This document shows, piece after piece, positions 1 through 7,223 of a DNA stretch of 10,041 nt. The stretch is from Prevotellaceae bacterium. GTDB taxonomy: Bacteria > Bacteroidota > Bacteroidia > Bacteroidales > UBA932. A model generated the notes under the pieces. The model was not told the origin of the DNA, ran no database searches, and saw only the letters and a list, made by a program, of their open reading frames with translations. A program made the translations under genes and the position numbers. The first letter of the stretch is position 1; every line of letters starts with the position of its first letter. The stretch spans positions 1-10,041 of the forward strand of contig JAIRKV010000279.1 of NCBI GenBank assembly GCA_031259935.1. Direction: 5' to 3'.

Positions 1-683
1 TCTTTTCCATTATCGTCGGGTGAAGTTTTGGCGGTAAGTACAGGTACAAAAACTATTGCTCTGTCGTATTTGCGCAGATTGTTTTCTATCAATTTACATG
101 AAATCGACAGGAGTAAAACGATGCAGGCAATCCAAAACGACAGCCGTCTGATAAACAATTTTCCGGCAAACATAAACAGTAAAACAAGCGCTAAAAATAT
201 TGCAAATGAAAACAGGGCAATTATTCCCCATGTGTTTTCGGCAAACAGCGATTTTATTTTCCCGAATATTGTGATAACAAAAAATTCGGGAACTTCGTCG
301 AATTTGTCTGTAATTTGCGTGCGTGCAACAGTTAGATTATGGTTTATATCTTCGTCCGAAGGATTAAGGCGATAAGCCCGTTCGTAATTTAATATTGCTG
401 CTGCCAAAGCATTTTGTTTAAAATACGCATTTCCAAGGTTGTAGTATAAATAAGATGATTCTTTTCCTGCATCCGAAATTGCTTCATATACATCAACGGC
501 ATCTTCATATTTTCCTTCGTTATACAAATGATTTGCCATCACAAACATTGAATCGGCATCTGTATATTGTTGTTGAATTGATTCTGTTTGTGAATTTTGG
601 TCGATGAATGTTGAATCGGCATTCTGTGCAAAGTTGTTGTTTGCCAGCAGAGTTATCGAAAGTATAATTATATATTTTTTCAT
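1..683 (-). CDS. batE: BatE, TPR membrane protein of the Bat operon (partial, 3' end cut by window edge)
   Basis: Reading the minus strand from the ATG at 683-681 gives 227 codons without a stop, continuing past the left edge, so the C-terminus is missing. Residues 1-19 form a signal peptide (MKKYIIILSITLLANNNFAQ). Two TPR-like helical repeats follow at about 41-74 and 76-109, the second with the typical YYNLGNAYFKQ and YERAYRLNPSD patterns. Two membrane helices lie at about 152-173 and 181-197. The last visible residues (VPVLTAKTSPDDNGK) match the beginning of the SH3-like domain that ends BatE proteins, so the missing part should be that domain. It starts 33 bases after the batD stop and is the last Bat gene seen. 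In this family BatE is thought to be a scaffold in the inner membrane and periplasm; its partner is unproven. Identity is well supported by repeat order, membrane topology and position after batD. Confidence 0.9.
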   Translation of the reverse strand, partial: MKKYIIILSITLLANNNFAQNADSTFIDQNSQTESIQQQYTDADSMFVMANHLYNEGKYEDAVDVYEAISDAGKESSYLYYNLGNAYFKQNALAAAILNYERAYRLNPSDEDINHNLTVARTQITDKFDEVPEFFVITIFGKIKSLFAENTWGIIALFSFAIFLALVLLFMFAGKLFIRRLSFWIACIVLLLSISCKLIENNLRKYDRAIVFVPVLTAKTSPDDNGK

Positions 684-716
684 AGTCGTGTGTTTTTTTA
701 CATCAAGACAAATATT

Positions 717-2513
717 TTATTTAGTTTTTTGTTCCAGTTTACTCATAATTTCTATTGCTTCGCCGTACAGTAAATTCATCTGCGAAGATATTGTGCCGGG
801 CGCATATTGTGCAAATTCACATTCATCTACAATTCGTATCAGTCTGTCGATATATTCCTGTTCTACATTTTTTGCTGTGAGCAGTTCGCTGACGTTATTG
901 CGCGAAAGTTCGGCTACGGGCAACGAGAATTTATCGCTGATATAGCCCCATATTGCTTTCAGCAGTTCATCATAAAAATCGGATGCTTTATTAATTTTCA
1001 TTGATTTTTCGGCAATTTTCAGACGTCTTTTTGCTATTCTTTTCGCCTTGCGATTACGCATCAAAATGATATTTTGTCGATTTTTGTTGTGTTTGTAAAG
1101 CCATAAATACAGTAATGCAAACAATGCCGTAATGACAAAATATGAAAGATAAAAATTTTTCATTCCGAGAAAGCGCGAGCCTTTGGATTGCCATGTTTCG
1201 GTTTGGTTTTTTATAAACCGTATATCGGATGCAAGGATTTGCACATCGCGCTGGTTTGGAGTGTTTACAAATGCAACCTGCTGCGACGAATTTAAATCTT
1301 TCTCAACTTCAATTATCATCGGATTGCTTGTCAGGCTGATATATTTTTCTTCGGCCGGATTGAAATATGAAAATACTACAGGTTCTATTGTAAATGTTCC
1401 TGCCGAGCGCGGTATCAGCGGATATTCAAAAGTTACAGAATTTGACGACAGCGTTTTTTTCGAATCATAAGTATCAAAGTCGTGAGGGAAATTTATTTGT
1501 GGAGTTCCTATCAGGCTGAAATTACCTGTTCCGCTTATTTTCACATTAACCGAAACCGCATCGTTTGCCGTCAATTTGTCTTTCGACACTTTTGCTGTCA
1601 TGGTATAATTTCCCACGGCGCCTGTAAAGGAAGCGGGCGCTCCTGCCGGCAAGTCTTTTACATTGACCGTAATGACGGAAGTTCTTATTTTTTTTTCGAC
1701 CGGATACGAATCGTCGAAGAAGAAATTGCGCTGTAACCGCTGATTTATAACGCATGTTGCATTTGCGGCATTAACCCGTATTGCTCCGCTTTTTTGAGGA
1801 CTGAGTTCCCATATTTTCCAAACGACAGTTTGATAAATTTTTCCATCAACATTTTCGCGCTGCCATGCGGAAGGCGTATGCGGTGTTATATCATTAGCCC
1901 AGAATCCATCAAATTTAGGCAGACTGGTAATTCTGGCATCTGCAAAATTAGTTTGCAAACCGACGTAAAGTTTAAGTGTAAGTGTAAGTTTATCACCGCG
2001 ATAAAGTGATGTGCGGCTCGGAACAAGTCGCATGAAAACATCTGCTGAAGCATTATTGTTTACAGACGAAGATGAATTTTGCTGATTTTGAGAATTTTGC
2101 TGTTGCGGCGCCTGTCCTTTTACGACTTCAATGTTAACAGGTTTTGATTTGTAAGTATTTCCGTTTTCGTCAACCATAGTTGCTTCGCCTATGGTGAATT
2201 TACCTTCTTTTATTGCCTGTAATGTAAACGTAAACTTGAACTGTTGTTCTACTTTAGTATTTATTACAATTGTAGATGTGCCGCTTCCTGTAGCTATTTC
2301 TTTGAAATTCGGAGCAAATTCGGGTTTGGAAGTTATTTGTCCGTTGATATTTACATTTGACGTCAGTGTGAAGTTAAAAAATTCTCCTTCCGAAACAATG
2401 TTCGGGGCTTCTGCTTTGAATGTTACCTGCGATATTGCGGACATGGGTAAAATAAAAAACAATCCTAAAAATAAAATTAAATTGTACGTATTAAATTTCA
2501 TATTTGTTTTCAT
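717..2513 (-). CDS. batD: BatD, large periplasmic protein with one membrane anchor
   Basis: 598 residues from the ATG at 2513. The frame is open six codons further to a TTG at 2531, but that start would overlap the batC stop and precede the signal peptide, so I prefer the ATG; ATG 2501 is also possible. Residues 1-28 are a signal peptide ending near SAIS-Q. The long periplasmic part has beta-sandwich character and is split by an N/Q/S-rich linker at about 137-154. It contains the family hallmark LPAGAPASFTGAVG at about 288-301. A single membrane helix spans about 455-474, followed by a very basic stretch (RNRKAKRIAKRRLK), which puts the C-terminus in the cytoplasm. The last 100 residues form a helical domain (FYDELLKAIWGYISDKFSLP ... 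ECEFAQYAPG) that resembles the C-terminal part of the gene at 5301-6308. The role inferred for the family is a periplasmic platform for BatA/BatB; no enzymatic motif is visible. Confidence 0.93.
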   Translation of the reverse strand: MKTNMKFNTYNLILFLGLFFILPMSAISQVTFKAEAPNIVSEGEFFNFTLTSNVNINGQITSKPEFAPNFKEIATGSGTSTIVINTKVEQQFKFTFTLQAIKEGKFTIGEATMVDENGNTYKSKPVNIEVVKGQAPQQQNSQNQQNSSSSVNNNASADVFMRLVPSRTSLYRGDKLTLTLKLYVGLQTNFADARITSLPKFDGFWANDITPHTPSAWQRENVDGKIYQTVVWKIWELSPQKSGAIRVNAANATCVINQRLQRNFFFDDSYPVEKKIRTSVITVNVKDLPAGAPASFTGAVGNYTMTAKVSKDKLTANDAVSVNVKISGTGNFSLIGTPQINFPHDFDTYDSKKTLSSNSVTFEYPLIPRSAGTFTIEPVVFSYFNPAEEKYISLTSNPMIIEVEKDLNSSQQVAFVNTPNQRDVQILASDIRFIKNQTETWQSKGSRFLGMKNFYLSYFVITALFALLYLWLYKHNKNRQNIILMRNRKAKRIAKRRLKIAEKSMKINKASDFYDELLKAIWGYISDKFSLPVAELSRNNVSELLTAKNVEQEYIDRLIRIVDECEFAQYAPGTISSQMNLLYGEAIEIMSKLEQKTK

Positions 2514-2524
2514 ATATTTTGATT

Positions 2525-3274
2525 TTACCAATTTTTTTCCGGATTAGTTTTTTTTGCGGCAGCCGCTTTTTCCTTATCCACTTTTTCTTTTGTTTTTTCT
2601 TCCTGGGCGCGTACGGCATCCAGCATTCTTTCAATATCCTGTTTATTCATGCTTTGCGGCTGACTTTTATTTTTATCGTCATTTTTGTTTTGGTCGTCCT
2701 GATTTTGTCTGTCTTCGTTATTTTGATTTTCGTCTTTGTTTTTGTCTTGATTTTGCTGTTGCTGCTGATTATCATTTCCACCGTCGCCGCCGTTTTTTGC
2801 AAGTAATTTTTGCGCATAAGCGAGATTTGATTTCGTTTCCATATCGTCGGGATTCAATTTCAGCGCTTTTTTATATGCTTCTATGCTTTCTTTGAGCTGT
2901 TCCTGACTGGCTGCTACGTGCTGTCCTTGAGTTTCTTTGTCTTTTATTGCCTGTTTGAGCATTGTATTGCCTAAATTATGATATGTTTGAGGCGGTTGTG
3001 TCGAATCAATTTTTATTTGTGCAAGTTCTTTATACAGTTTGGCGGCTTCTTCATAGCGTTCCTGCCTGTAAATTGAGTTTGCAAGATTATATTTTGCATT
3101 TTTGGATTCGGGATTTTTTTGCAATCCGCGGCGATATGATGTTTCCGCATCGGTATAGTTGTTTTGGTTATAAAATCTGTTACCTTTGCGCATATCGCTG
3201 CGTTCGGGAGTTTTTTGTGAATATAAATCAGATATTGCAAACACAAATAATATTATTAAAGATATTTTTTTCAT
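2525..3274 (-). CDS. batC: BatC, secreted TPR protein with Asn/Gln/Asp/Lys-rich tail
   Basis: 249 residues. The ATG overlaps the batB stop in an ATGA arrangement, which fixes the start and suggests coupled translation. Residues 1-19 are a signal peptide without a lipobox cysteine, so the protein is probably periplasmic. TPR-type repeats run from about 26 to 160: GNRFYNQNNYTDAETSYRRG, then AKYNLANSIYRQERYEEAAK, then TYHNLGNTMLKQA, and the last around SIEAYKKALKLNPDD. After residue 161 comes a hydrophilic low-complexity stretch (to about 208) dominated by N, Q, D and K. A predicted charged helix rich in K, E and A follows and ends in NPEKNW. TPRs bind other proteins, so an adaptor role between BatB/BatA and BatD/BatE is likely but inferred. 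The stop lies 11 bases before the preferred batD start. Confidence 0.92.
   Translation of the reverse strand: MKKISLIILFVFAISDLYSQKTPERSDMRKGNRFYNQNNYTDAETSYRRGLQKNPESKNAKYNLANSIYRQERYEEAAKLYKELAQIKIDSTQPPQTYHNLGNTMLKQAIKDKETQGQHVAASQEQLKESIEAYKKALKLNPDDMETKSNLAYAQKLLAKNGGDGGNDNQQQQQNQDKNKDENQNNEDRQNQDDQNKNDDKNKSQPQSMNKQDIERMLDAVRAQEEKTKEKVDKEKAAAAKKTNPEKNW
2651..2791 (-). repeat. Low-complexity N/Q/D/K coding stretch in batC
   Basis: This stretch encodes residues 162-208 of BatC, almost only Asn, Gln, Asp, Lys and Glu, including a run of five Gln. The codons are mostly CAA, CAG, AAT, AAC, AAA and GAC, with no exact tandem unit. It links the TPR domain to the C-terminal helix and is probably disordered. 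Such tails are common in BatC, though length varies. Confidence 0.75.
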
Positions 3275-4317
3275 GGTTTTTGTTTCTTATTTTTTTTTAT
3301 TCTAAAAATATCAATACTGTTAAGCCATTTGTTTTTATGTTCCAGAACCAATACTTCGCCGATAATGAAAATTAACGATAACAGTAAAAAATACACAAAC
3401 CATTCGCGGTATTCATCGTATGTAATTTTGGTGAGTTCTTTTTTATCCATTTTGTTAATGTTTTCCACTATTTTTGTAAGTCCCATGTCGGCATTTGTTG
3501 CAGAGAAATATATTCCTTCCGTTTTCTGAGCCAATGTTTTAAGAATGGCTTCATTAAGTCGTGTTATAACCATATCTCCGTTTTTGTCTTTCAAAAAATT
3601 TCCATCGGGCAACAATATCGGAGCGCCTTTTGCCGAACCTATTCCTACCGTATGTATTCTGACGTTTTGTTCTGCTGCTTCGGCTGCGGCGCTTATGGCA
3701 TCTTCTTCATGGTCTTCGCCGTCCGAAATTATTATTATCGAGCGGCTTTTGTTGGAATTTTCGCTAAATGAGTTCAATGCCAGATATATTGCTTTTGCCA
3801 TGTTTGTTCCCTGTACGGGTATGATTCCCGAATTTATTGATTTCAAAAATATTTTTGCTGAAACGTAATCGCTTGTAATCGGTAATTGTACAAAGGCATC
3901 GCCTGCAAAAACTATGAGACCTATTCTGTCGTTTTTTAATCTGTCGACAAGATGCGATATTGCAAGTTTTGCACGTTCAAGTCGTGTTGGTTTGAAATCC
4001 TGTGCTAACATGCTGTTCGATACATCGAGAACTATCATTACTTCCGTTCCTCTGCCGGTTTCTTCTTTTTTTACTTTTGATCCTGTTTGCGGTCGAGCCA
4101 GCGCTATTGCGATACACAATATTGCAAAGCATAAAAGTATTAGTTTGAACCAGCCTCTTCGTTTCGAAACATCGGGCATTAACTGTGCCAGCAAATCAAT
4201 ATTTCCTATTTTTGAAAGCAGTTGTCGCTTGCGCATCGACCACAAAATATAAATGATAATCAATGCGGGTATTATCAACAACAATAATAAATATTCTGAT
4301 TGTGCAAATCTAAACAT
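3271..4317 (-). CDS. batB: BatB, inner-membrane von Willebrand factor A protein
   Basis: 348 residues. Two membrane helices near the N-terminus (about 8-27 and 56-74) precede a vWA domain (about 90-290), and a third helix lies at about 306-325, followed by a short basic tail (FRIKKNKKQKP). The metal-ion-dependent adhesion site (MIDAS) is complete: D98-V-S-N-S102, T171 in the GTN turn, and D199 in IIISDGED. It should therefore bind a divalent cation and contact a partner through it. The domain faces the periplasm or cytoplasm depending on topology; three helices do not settle this by eye. The gene starts one base after the batA stop and its own stop overlaps batC. BatB is a clear paralogue of BatA: both have the same helix-helix-vWA-helix plan and a similar post-MIDAS sequence (ML.DFKP.R.E.AK). 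In the family, BatB follows BatA and precedes the TPR protein, as here. Confidence 0.95.
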   Translation of the reverse strand: MFRFAQSEYLLLLLIIPALIIIYILWSMRKRQLLSKIGNIDLLAQLMPDVSKRRGWFKLILLCFAILCIAIALARPQTGSKVKKEETGRGTEVMIVLDVSNSMLAQDFKPTRLERAKLAISHLVDRLKNDRIGLIVFAGDAFVQLPITSDYVSAKIFLKSINSGIIPVQGTNMAKAIYLALNSFSENSNKSRSIIIISDGEDHEEDAISAAAEAAEQNVRIHTVGIGSAKGAPILLPDGNFLKDKNGDMVITRLNEAILKTLAQKTEGIYFSATNADMGLTKIVENINKMDKKELTKITYDEYREWFVYFLLLSLIFIIGEVLVLEHKNKWLNSIDIFRIKKNKKQKP

Positions 4318-4318
4318 A

Positions 4319-5308
4319 CTACGGTAACATTTTCAAAATAAATAAACGTAACAGTATAACCAATAACAAAAGTCCAAGTCCGATCAATGCATACGGCATG
4401 TATTCTTCTTCGTAAATGTTGAATGAATCTATGGACGTTTTTGTTTTTTCCAAAGCATTAATTTCCTGATATATTTCCTGCAATTTTGTGTTGCTTGTTG
4501 CGCGGAAATATTTGCCATCCGTTTTACTTGATATGTCTTTAAGCAATTCTTCGTCAATTTCAACGGGTACATTCTGTATTTGCGTAGTGCCGAAATATGT
4601 TTGTACGGGATAAGGCGCCATTCCTTCTGTTCCGACACCTATTGTATAAACTCTCAATTTATACTGTTCTGCCATTTCGGCTGCCATTGTCGGCGAAATT
4701 TCACCGGCGTTGTGCACTCCATCGGTAAGTAAGATTATCACGCGGCTTTTTGCATTGCTGTCTTTCAATCGCGCCACGGCTGTTGCAAGTCCGTTGCCTA
4801 TGGCTGTGCCGTCGGTAATCATTCCTGCATGAACTTCGTTGAGCAGATTTATCAATGTTGCTTTGTCGGTTGTGAGCGGACATTGCGTAAAACTTTCGCC
4901 TGCAAATATCACCAAGCCTATGCGGTCTGATATTCTTTCGGAGATAAATTGTATGGCAATTTTTTTTGCTGCTTCAATTCTGTCCGGCTTGAAGTCGCGT
5001 GCAAGCATGCTTGTTGATACGTCAAGTGCAATTACAATGTCGATGCCTTCGGTATCGATTGTTTCCTGTTTTGTTGACGAACGCGGACGCGCTGCTGCTA
5101 CAATTATTGCTGCTACTGCAATACATGTTAAGGCAAAAGGAATGTGCTGCAAATAATATCGCAGTCCTTTTTTTATACGTGCAAATGCCATTGTTGTAGA
5201 TATTTGCAAGGATACTTTTTGTCGTAAAACCTTAAAAATGTACCAGACAGTCAGCGGTAAAATCAGAAACAGCAGATATAATATTTTTGGATATTCAAAT
5301 TCAGGCAT
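4319..5308 (-). CDS. batA: BatA, inner-membrane von Willebrand factor A protein
   Basis: 329 residues. Membrane helices at about 8-27 and 55-73 precede the vWA domain (about 88-285), and a last helix at about 304-324 ends close to the C-terminus. The MIDAS motif is complete: D96-V-S-T-S100, T168 in DGTAIGNG, and D196 in LLTDGVHN, so metal-dependent ligand binding is expected. The region RPRSSTKQETIDTEGIDIVI just before the domain is typical of BatA. The ATG is chosen because AGGAGG sits six bases upstream; the start overlaps the previous gene's stop by eight bases. BatA and BatB form a tandem vWA pair. BatA carries an insert near 233-250 (QTYFGTTQIQNVP region) where BatB has a different loop, which may give them distinct partners. 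MoxR ATPases usually act on such vWA proteins; this pairing is inferred here from gene order. Confidence 0.95.
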   Translation of the reverse strand: MPEFEYPKILYLLFLILPLTVWYIFKVLRQKVSLQISTTMAFARIKKGLRYYLQHIPFALTCIAVAAIIVAAARPRSSTKQETIDTEGIDIVIALDVSTSMLARDFKPDRIEAAKKIAIQFISERISDRIGLVIFAGESFTQCPLTTDKATLINLLNEVHAGMITDGTAIGNGLATAVARLKDSNAKSRVIILLTDGVHNAGEISPTMAAEMAEQYKLRVYTIGVGTEGMAPYPVQTYFGTTQIQNVPVEIDEELLKDISSKTDGKYFRATSNTKLQEIYQEINALEKTKTSIDSFNIYEEEYMPYALIGLGLLLLVILLRLFILKMLP

Positions 5309-6308
5309 TTGTTTCCTCCTTTATTTTATCTTCCGTAACTGATGTTGTTTCTTCTGCGTCTTTTTCTTCTTCTTTTGGCTGTGTGCTGGTTACAAATTCA
5401 AATGCAGTCTTGAACGATTCTTCATTTTCGTCGGGCGACGGCTGGTATTTTGCAAATTTTGCCAAGTCGGAAGTATAAAACATTTCGCGCAGTTTATCGA
5501 AAGAATACATTTCGTCAATTTTATTTTTCTTAATATCTGCAAGTATTTCATCTGATGTTTTTTCCATTGCAGGTATCGAAAATCTGCCTTCTATGTATTT
5601 TCGTATTATATCGGTAATTCGCGTATAATATAATTTCACTTTTCCCTGTTGCCACAATTTTTCGGTTCTCAGTGTGCTCAATTCTTTGAAAGCAATTATA
5701 TGCGGCGGAATTTTAGGTTTTGCTCTTCCGAAAAGAGGCTGTTTGTTTTTCCATCTTCTGTATAAAATTATTGCTGCAATTACAAGCGATATTCCAATTA
5801 TTATCACAAAAATCCAAAATAAAATTTCCTGCAAAGTAACAGGATAGTCTATCGGTTTTTTTATATCATACATTTTATATGTTAAGGTATCAATGGGAAT
5901 TGTATTCACGTGAAACTGAACAATATTTGACATAATTGTATCGGAATTTTCGATATTGTCGGGATTTTCAACAACAATGGGAAACATTATGAAATAGTGT
6001 CCGCTGTCGAATGATGTTATTATATATTTTTTTACATATTCCGAAATTATATTTTGATTGCGGACAGTATCAATCGGCAAGTCGCGAACAAGTTCAACTC
6101 CGGGAACAACCGTATCTTTTAATTGCGGAAAGCTCGTAATAAGATATGGATTGAATTTATACTTAACGCTCAATGTGATATGGTCGCCGATAAGTATGGT
6201 ATCTTTGTTTATCGAAAGTTCAAAACCTTTTACTTCCTGTGAAAAGTTTTTATTTGCAAAGCTAAGCAAACAACCTGTCAACACAATATATTTTATCAAT
6301 TTTGTCAT
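5301..6308 (-). CDS. BatD-like small membrane protein between DUF58 and batA
   Basis: 335 residues. The ATG overlaps the DUF58 stop (ATGA). The N-terminus is a short signal sequence (about 1-23). It includes LTGC at 10-13, which resembles a lipobox, but the hydrophobic stretch continues past the cysteine, so ordinary cleavage is at least as likely. Residues 24-160 form a periplasmic domain of predicted beta strands, starting with a pattern seen at the N-terminus of BatD-type repeats (L.I..D.ILIGD.ITL.V.Y). One membrane helix spans about 162-183 and is followed by basic residues (YRRWKNK). The cytoplasmic part contains KLYYTRITDIIRKYIEGRFS and SDLAKFAKYQPSPDENEES, similar in layout to the C-terminus of BatD. 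The tail after 310 is acidic (EEEKDAEE). A gene of this kind commonly sits at this point in Bacteroidetes Bat operons. Its function is unknown; it may be a second platform or a partner for BatA or DUF58. Confidence 0.82.
   Translation of the reverse strand: MTKLIKYIVLTGCLLSFANKNFSQEVKGFELSINKDTILIGDHITLSVKYKFNPYLITSFPQLKDTVVPGVELVRDLPIDTVRNQNIISEYVKKYIITSFDSGHYFIMFPIVVENPDNIENSDTIMSNIVQFHVNTIPIDTLTYKMYDIKKPIDYPVTLQEILFWIFVIIIGISLVIAAIILYRRWKNKQPLFGRAKPKIPPHIIAFKELSTLRTEKLWQQGKVKLYYTRITDIIRKYIEGRFSIPAMEKTSDEILADIKKNKIDEMYSFDKLREMFYTSDLAKFAKYQPSPDENEESFKTAFEFVTSTQPKEEEKDAEETTSVTEDKIKEETNA
5315..5322 (-). promoter_or_regulatory. Strong Shine-Dalgarno sequence for batA
   Basis: Minus-strand AAAGGAGG ends six bases before the batA ATG and lies inside the last codons of the preceding gene (IKEETNA). 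None of the other starts in this window has a comparable purine motif; they have A/T-rich leaders, as is usual in Bacteroidota. The motif supports the batA start and may raise its translation relative to neighbours. Confidence 0.6.
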
Positions 6309-7189
6309 CGTTTTTTGAATAATTGTATTAAAGGTTTCACATAATCTTCGCCGGTGCTTATGCTTACGTTGTCAATTCTGCATTTTGAAAGCGTATGATT
6401 CAAATTGTCGTTCAGTTTTTCCATCGTATCTGCATAAGTTCTGCGCACCGATTTCAATGATGTATCAACAATGATTGATTTTCCTGTTTCGGCATCTTTA
6501 AGACGAATAATTCCAACATCAGGCATTTTTTCTTCGCGTTTATCGTAAATTCTGATTGCTGCGATATCGTGTTTATTGCCTGCAATTTTCAAAGCATCTT
6601 CAAAATTCGGCTGCATATTTTCGTCATTTGCATCAATCATATCGGAAAGTATAAATGCCGTACATGATTTTTTAATTGCATTTGTAAGAAACCGTAATGC
6701 TTCTGAGATATTTGTTTTATTATTTTCCGGTTCAAATTCAATAAGTTCGCGTATTATGCGTAATGTATGCGCCCGTCCTTTTTTTGGCGGAATAAATTTT
6801 TCTACTTTGTCGCTGAAAAATATTATGCCGACTTTGTCGTTATTTAATCCTGCCGAAAATGAGAGAACTGCGGCAATTTCGGTTGCCAAATCTTTTTTCA
6901 GTTTGTTTGCAGTTCCAAACATTCGCGAGCCGCTGACATCTACAAGCAACATTACTGTAAGTTCCCGTTCTTCTTCGTAAATTTTCACGAATGGAGTATT
7001 AAATCGCGCCGTAACGTTCCAGTCTATAGTTCTTATATCATCGCCATATTGATATTCGCGCACCTCGCTGAACGTCATGCCGCGTCCTTTAAAAGCGCTG
7101 TGATATTCGCCCGCAAAAATCTGGTGCGATAATCCTCGTGTTTTAATCTCGATTCGTCTTACTGTTTTCAATAATTCTGTTGCTTCCAT
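6305..7189 (-). CDS. DUF58 family protein (vWA-like MoxR partner)
   Basis: 294 residues with no signal peptide or membrane helix, hence probably cytoplasmic. The DUF58 core is clear: REYQYGDDIRTIDWNVTARF at about 44-63, then PFVKIYEEERELTVMLLVDVSGSRMFG. The latter enters a vWA-like fold whose metal site is D84-V-S-G-S88, with T159 (KTNIS) and D183 (LSDMID) as plausible remaining ligands. The start ATG follows the moxR stop by 34 bases. The gene overlaps the next one by ATGA. DUF58 genes next to moxR are a standard pair; the protein is thought to be a MoxR cofactor or client, possibly docking on the BatA/BatB membrane complex, but that is inference. No catalytic activity is known for the family. 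Confidence 0.93.
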   Translation of the reverse strand: MEATELLKTVRRIEIKTRGLSHQIFAGEYHSAFKGRGMTFSEVREYQYGDDIRTIDWNVTARFNTPFVKIYEEERELTVMLLVDVSGSRMFGTANKLKKDLATEIAAVLSFSAGLNNDKVGIIFFSDKVEKFIPPKKGRAHTLRIIRELIEFEPENNKTNISEALRFLTNAIKKSCTAFILSDMIDANDENMQPNFEDALKIAGNKHDIAAIRIYDKREEKMPDVGIIRLKDAETGKSIIVDTSLKSVRRTYADTMEKLNDNLNHTLSKCRIDNVSISTGEDYVKPLIQLFKKR

Positions 7190-7223
7190 AACAAAATAAA
7201 ATGTGAATCTTATTATTTATATT

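Noticed and set aside
604..945. Plus-strand open frames opposite batE, batD and other Bat genes
   Set aside because: They lie entirely opposite conserved genes, have no family resemblance, and have the composition expected of antisense shadows.
2514..2531. Starting batD at the TTG at 2531
   Set aside because: It would overlap the batC stop and add charged residues ahead of the signal peptide; the ATG at 2513 or 2501 fits a secreted protein better.
5301..6308. Calling the small BatD-like protein a lipoprotein because of LTGC at residues 10-13
   Set aside because: The hydrophobic core before the cysteine is short and continues after it, so signal peptidase I cleavage is at least as likely, and the protein has its own membrane helix.
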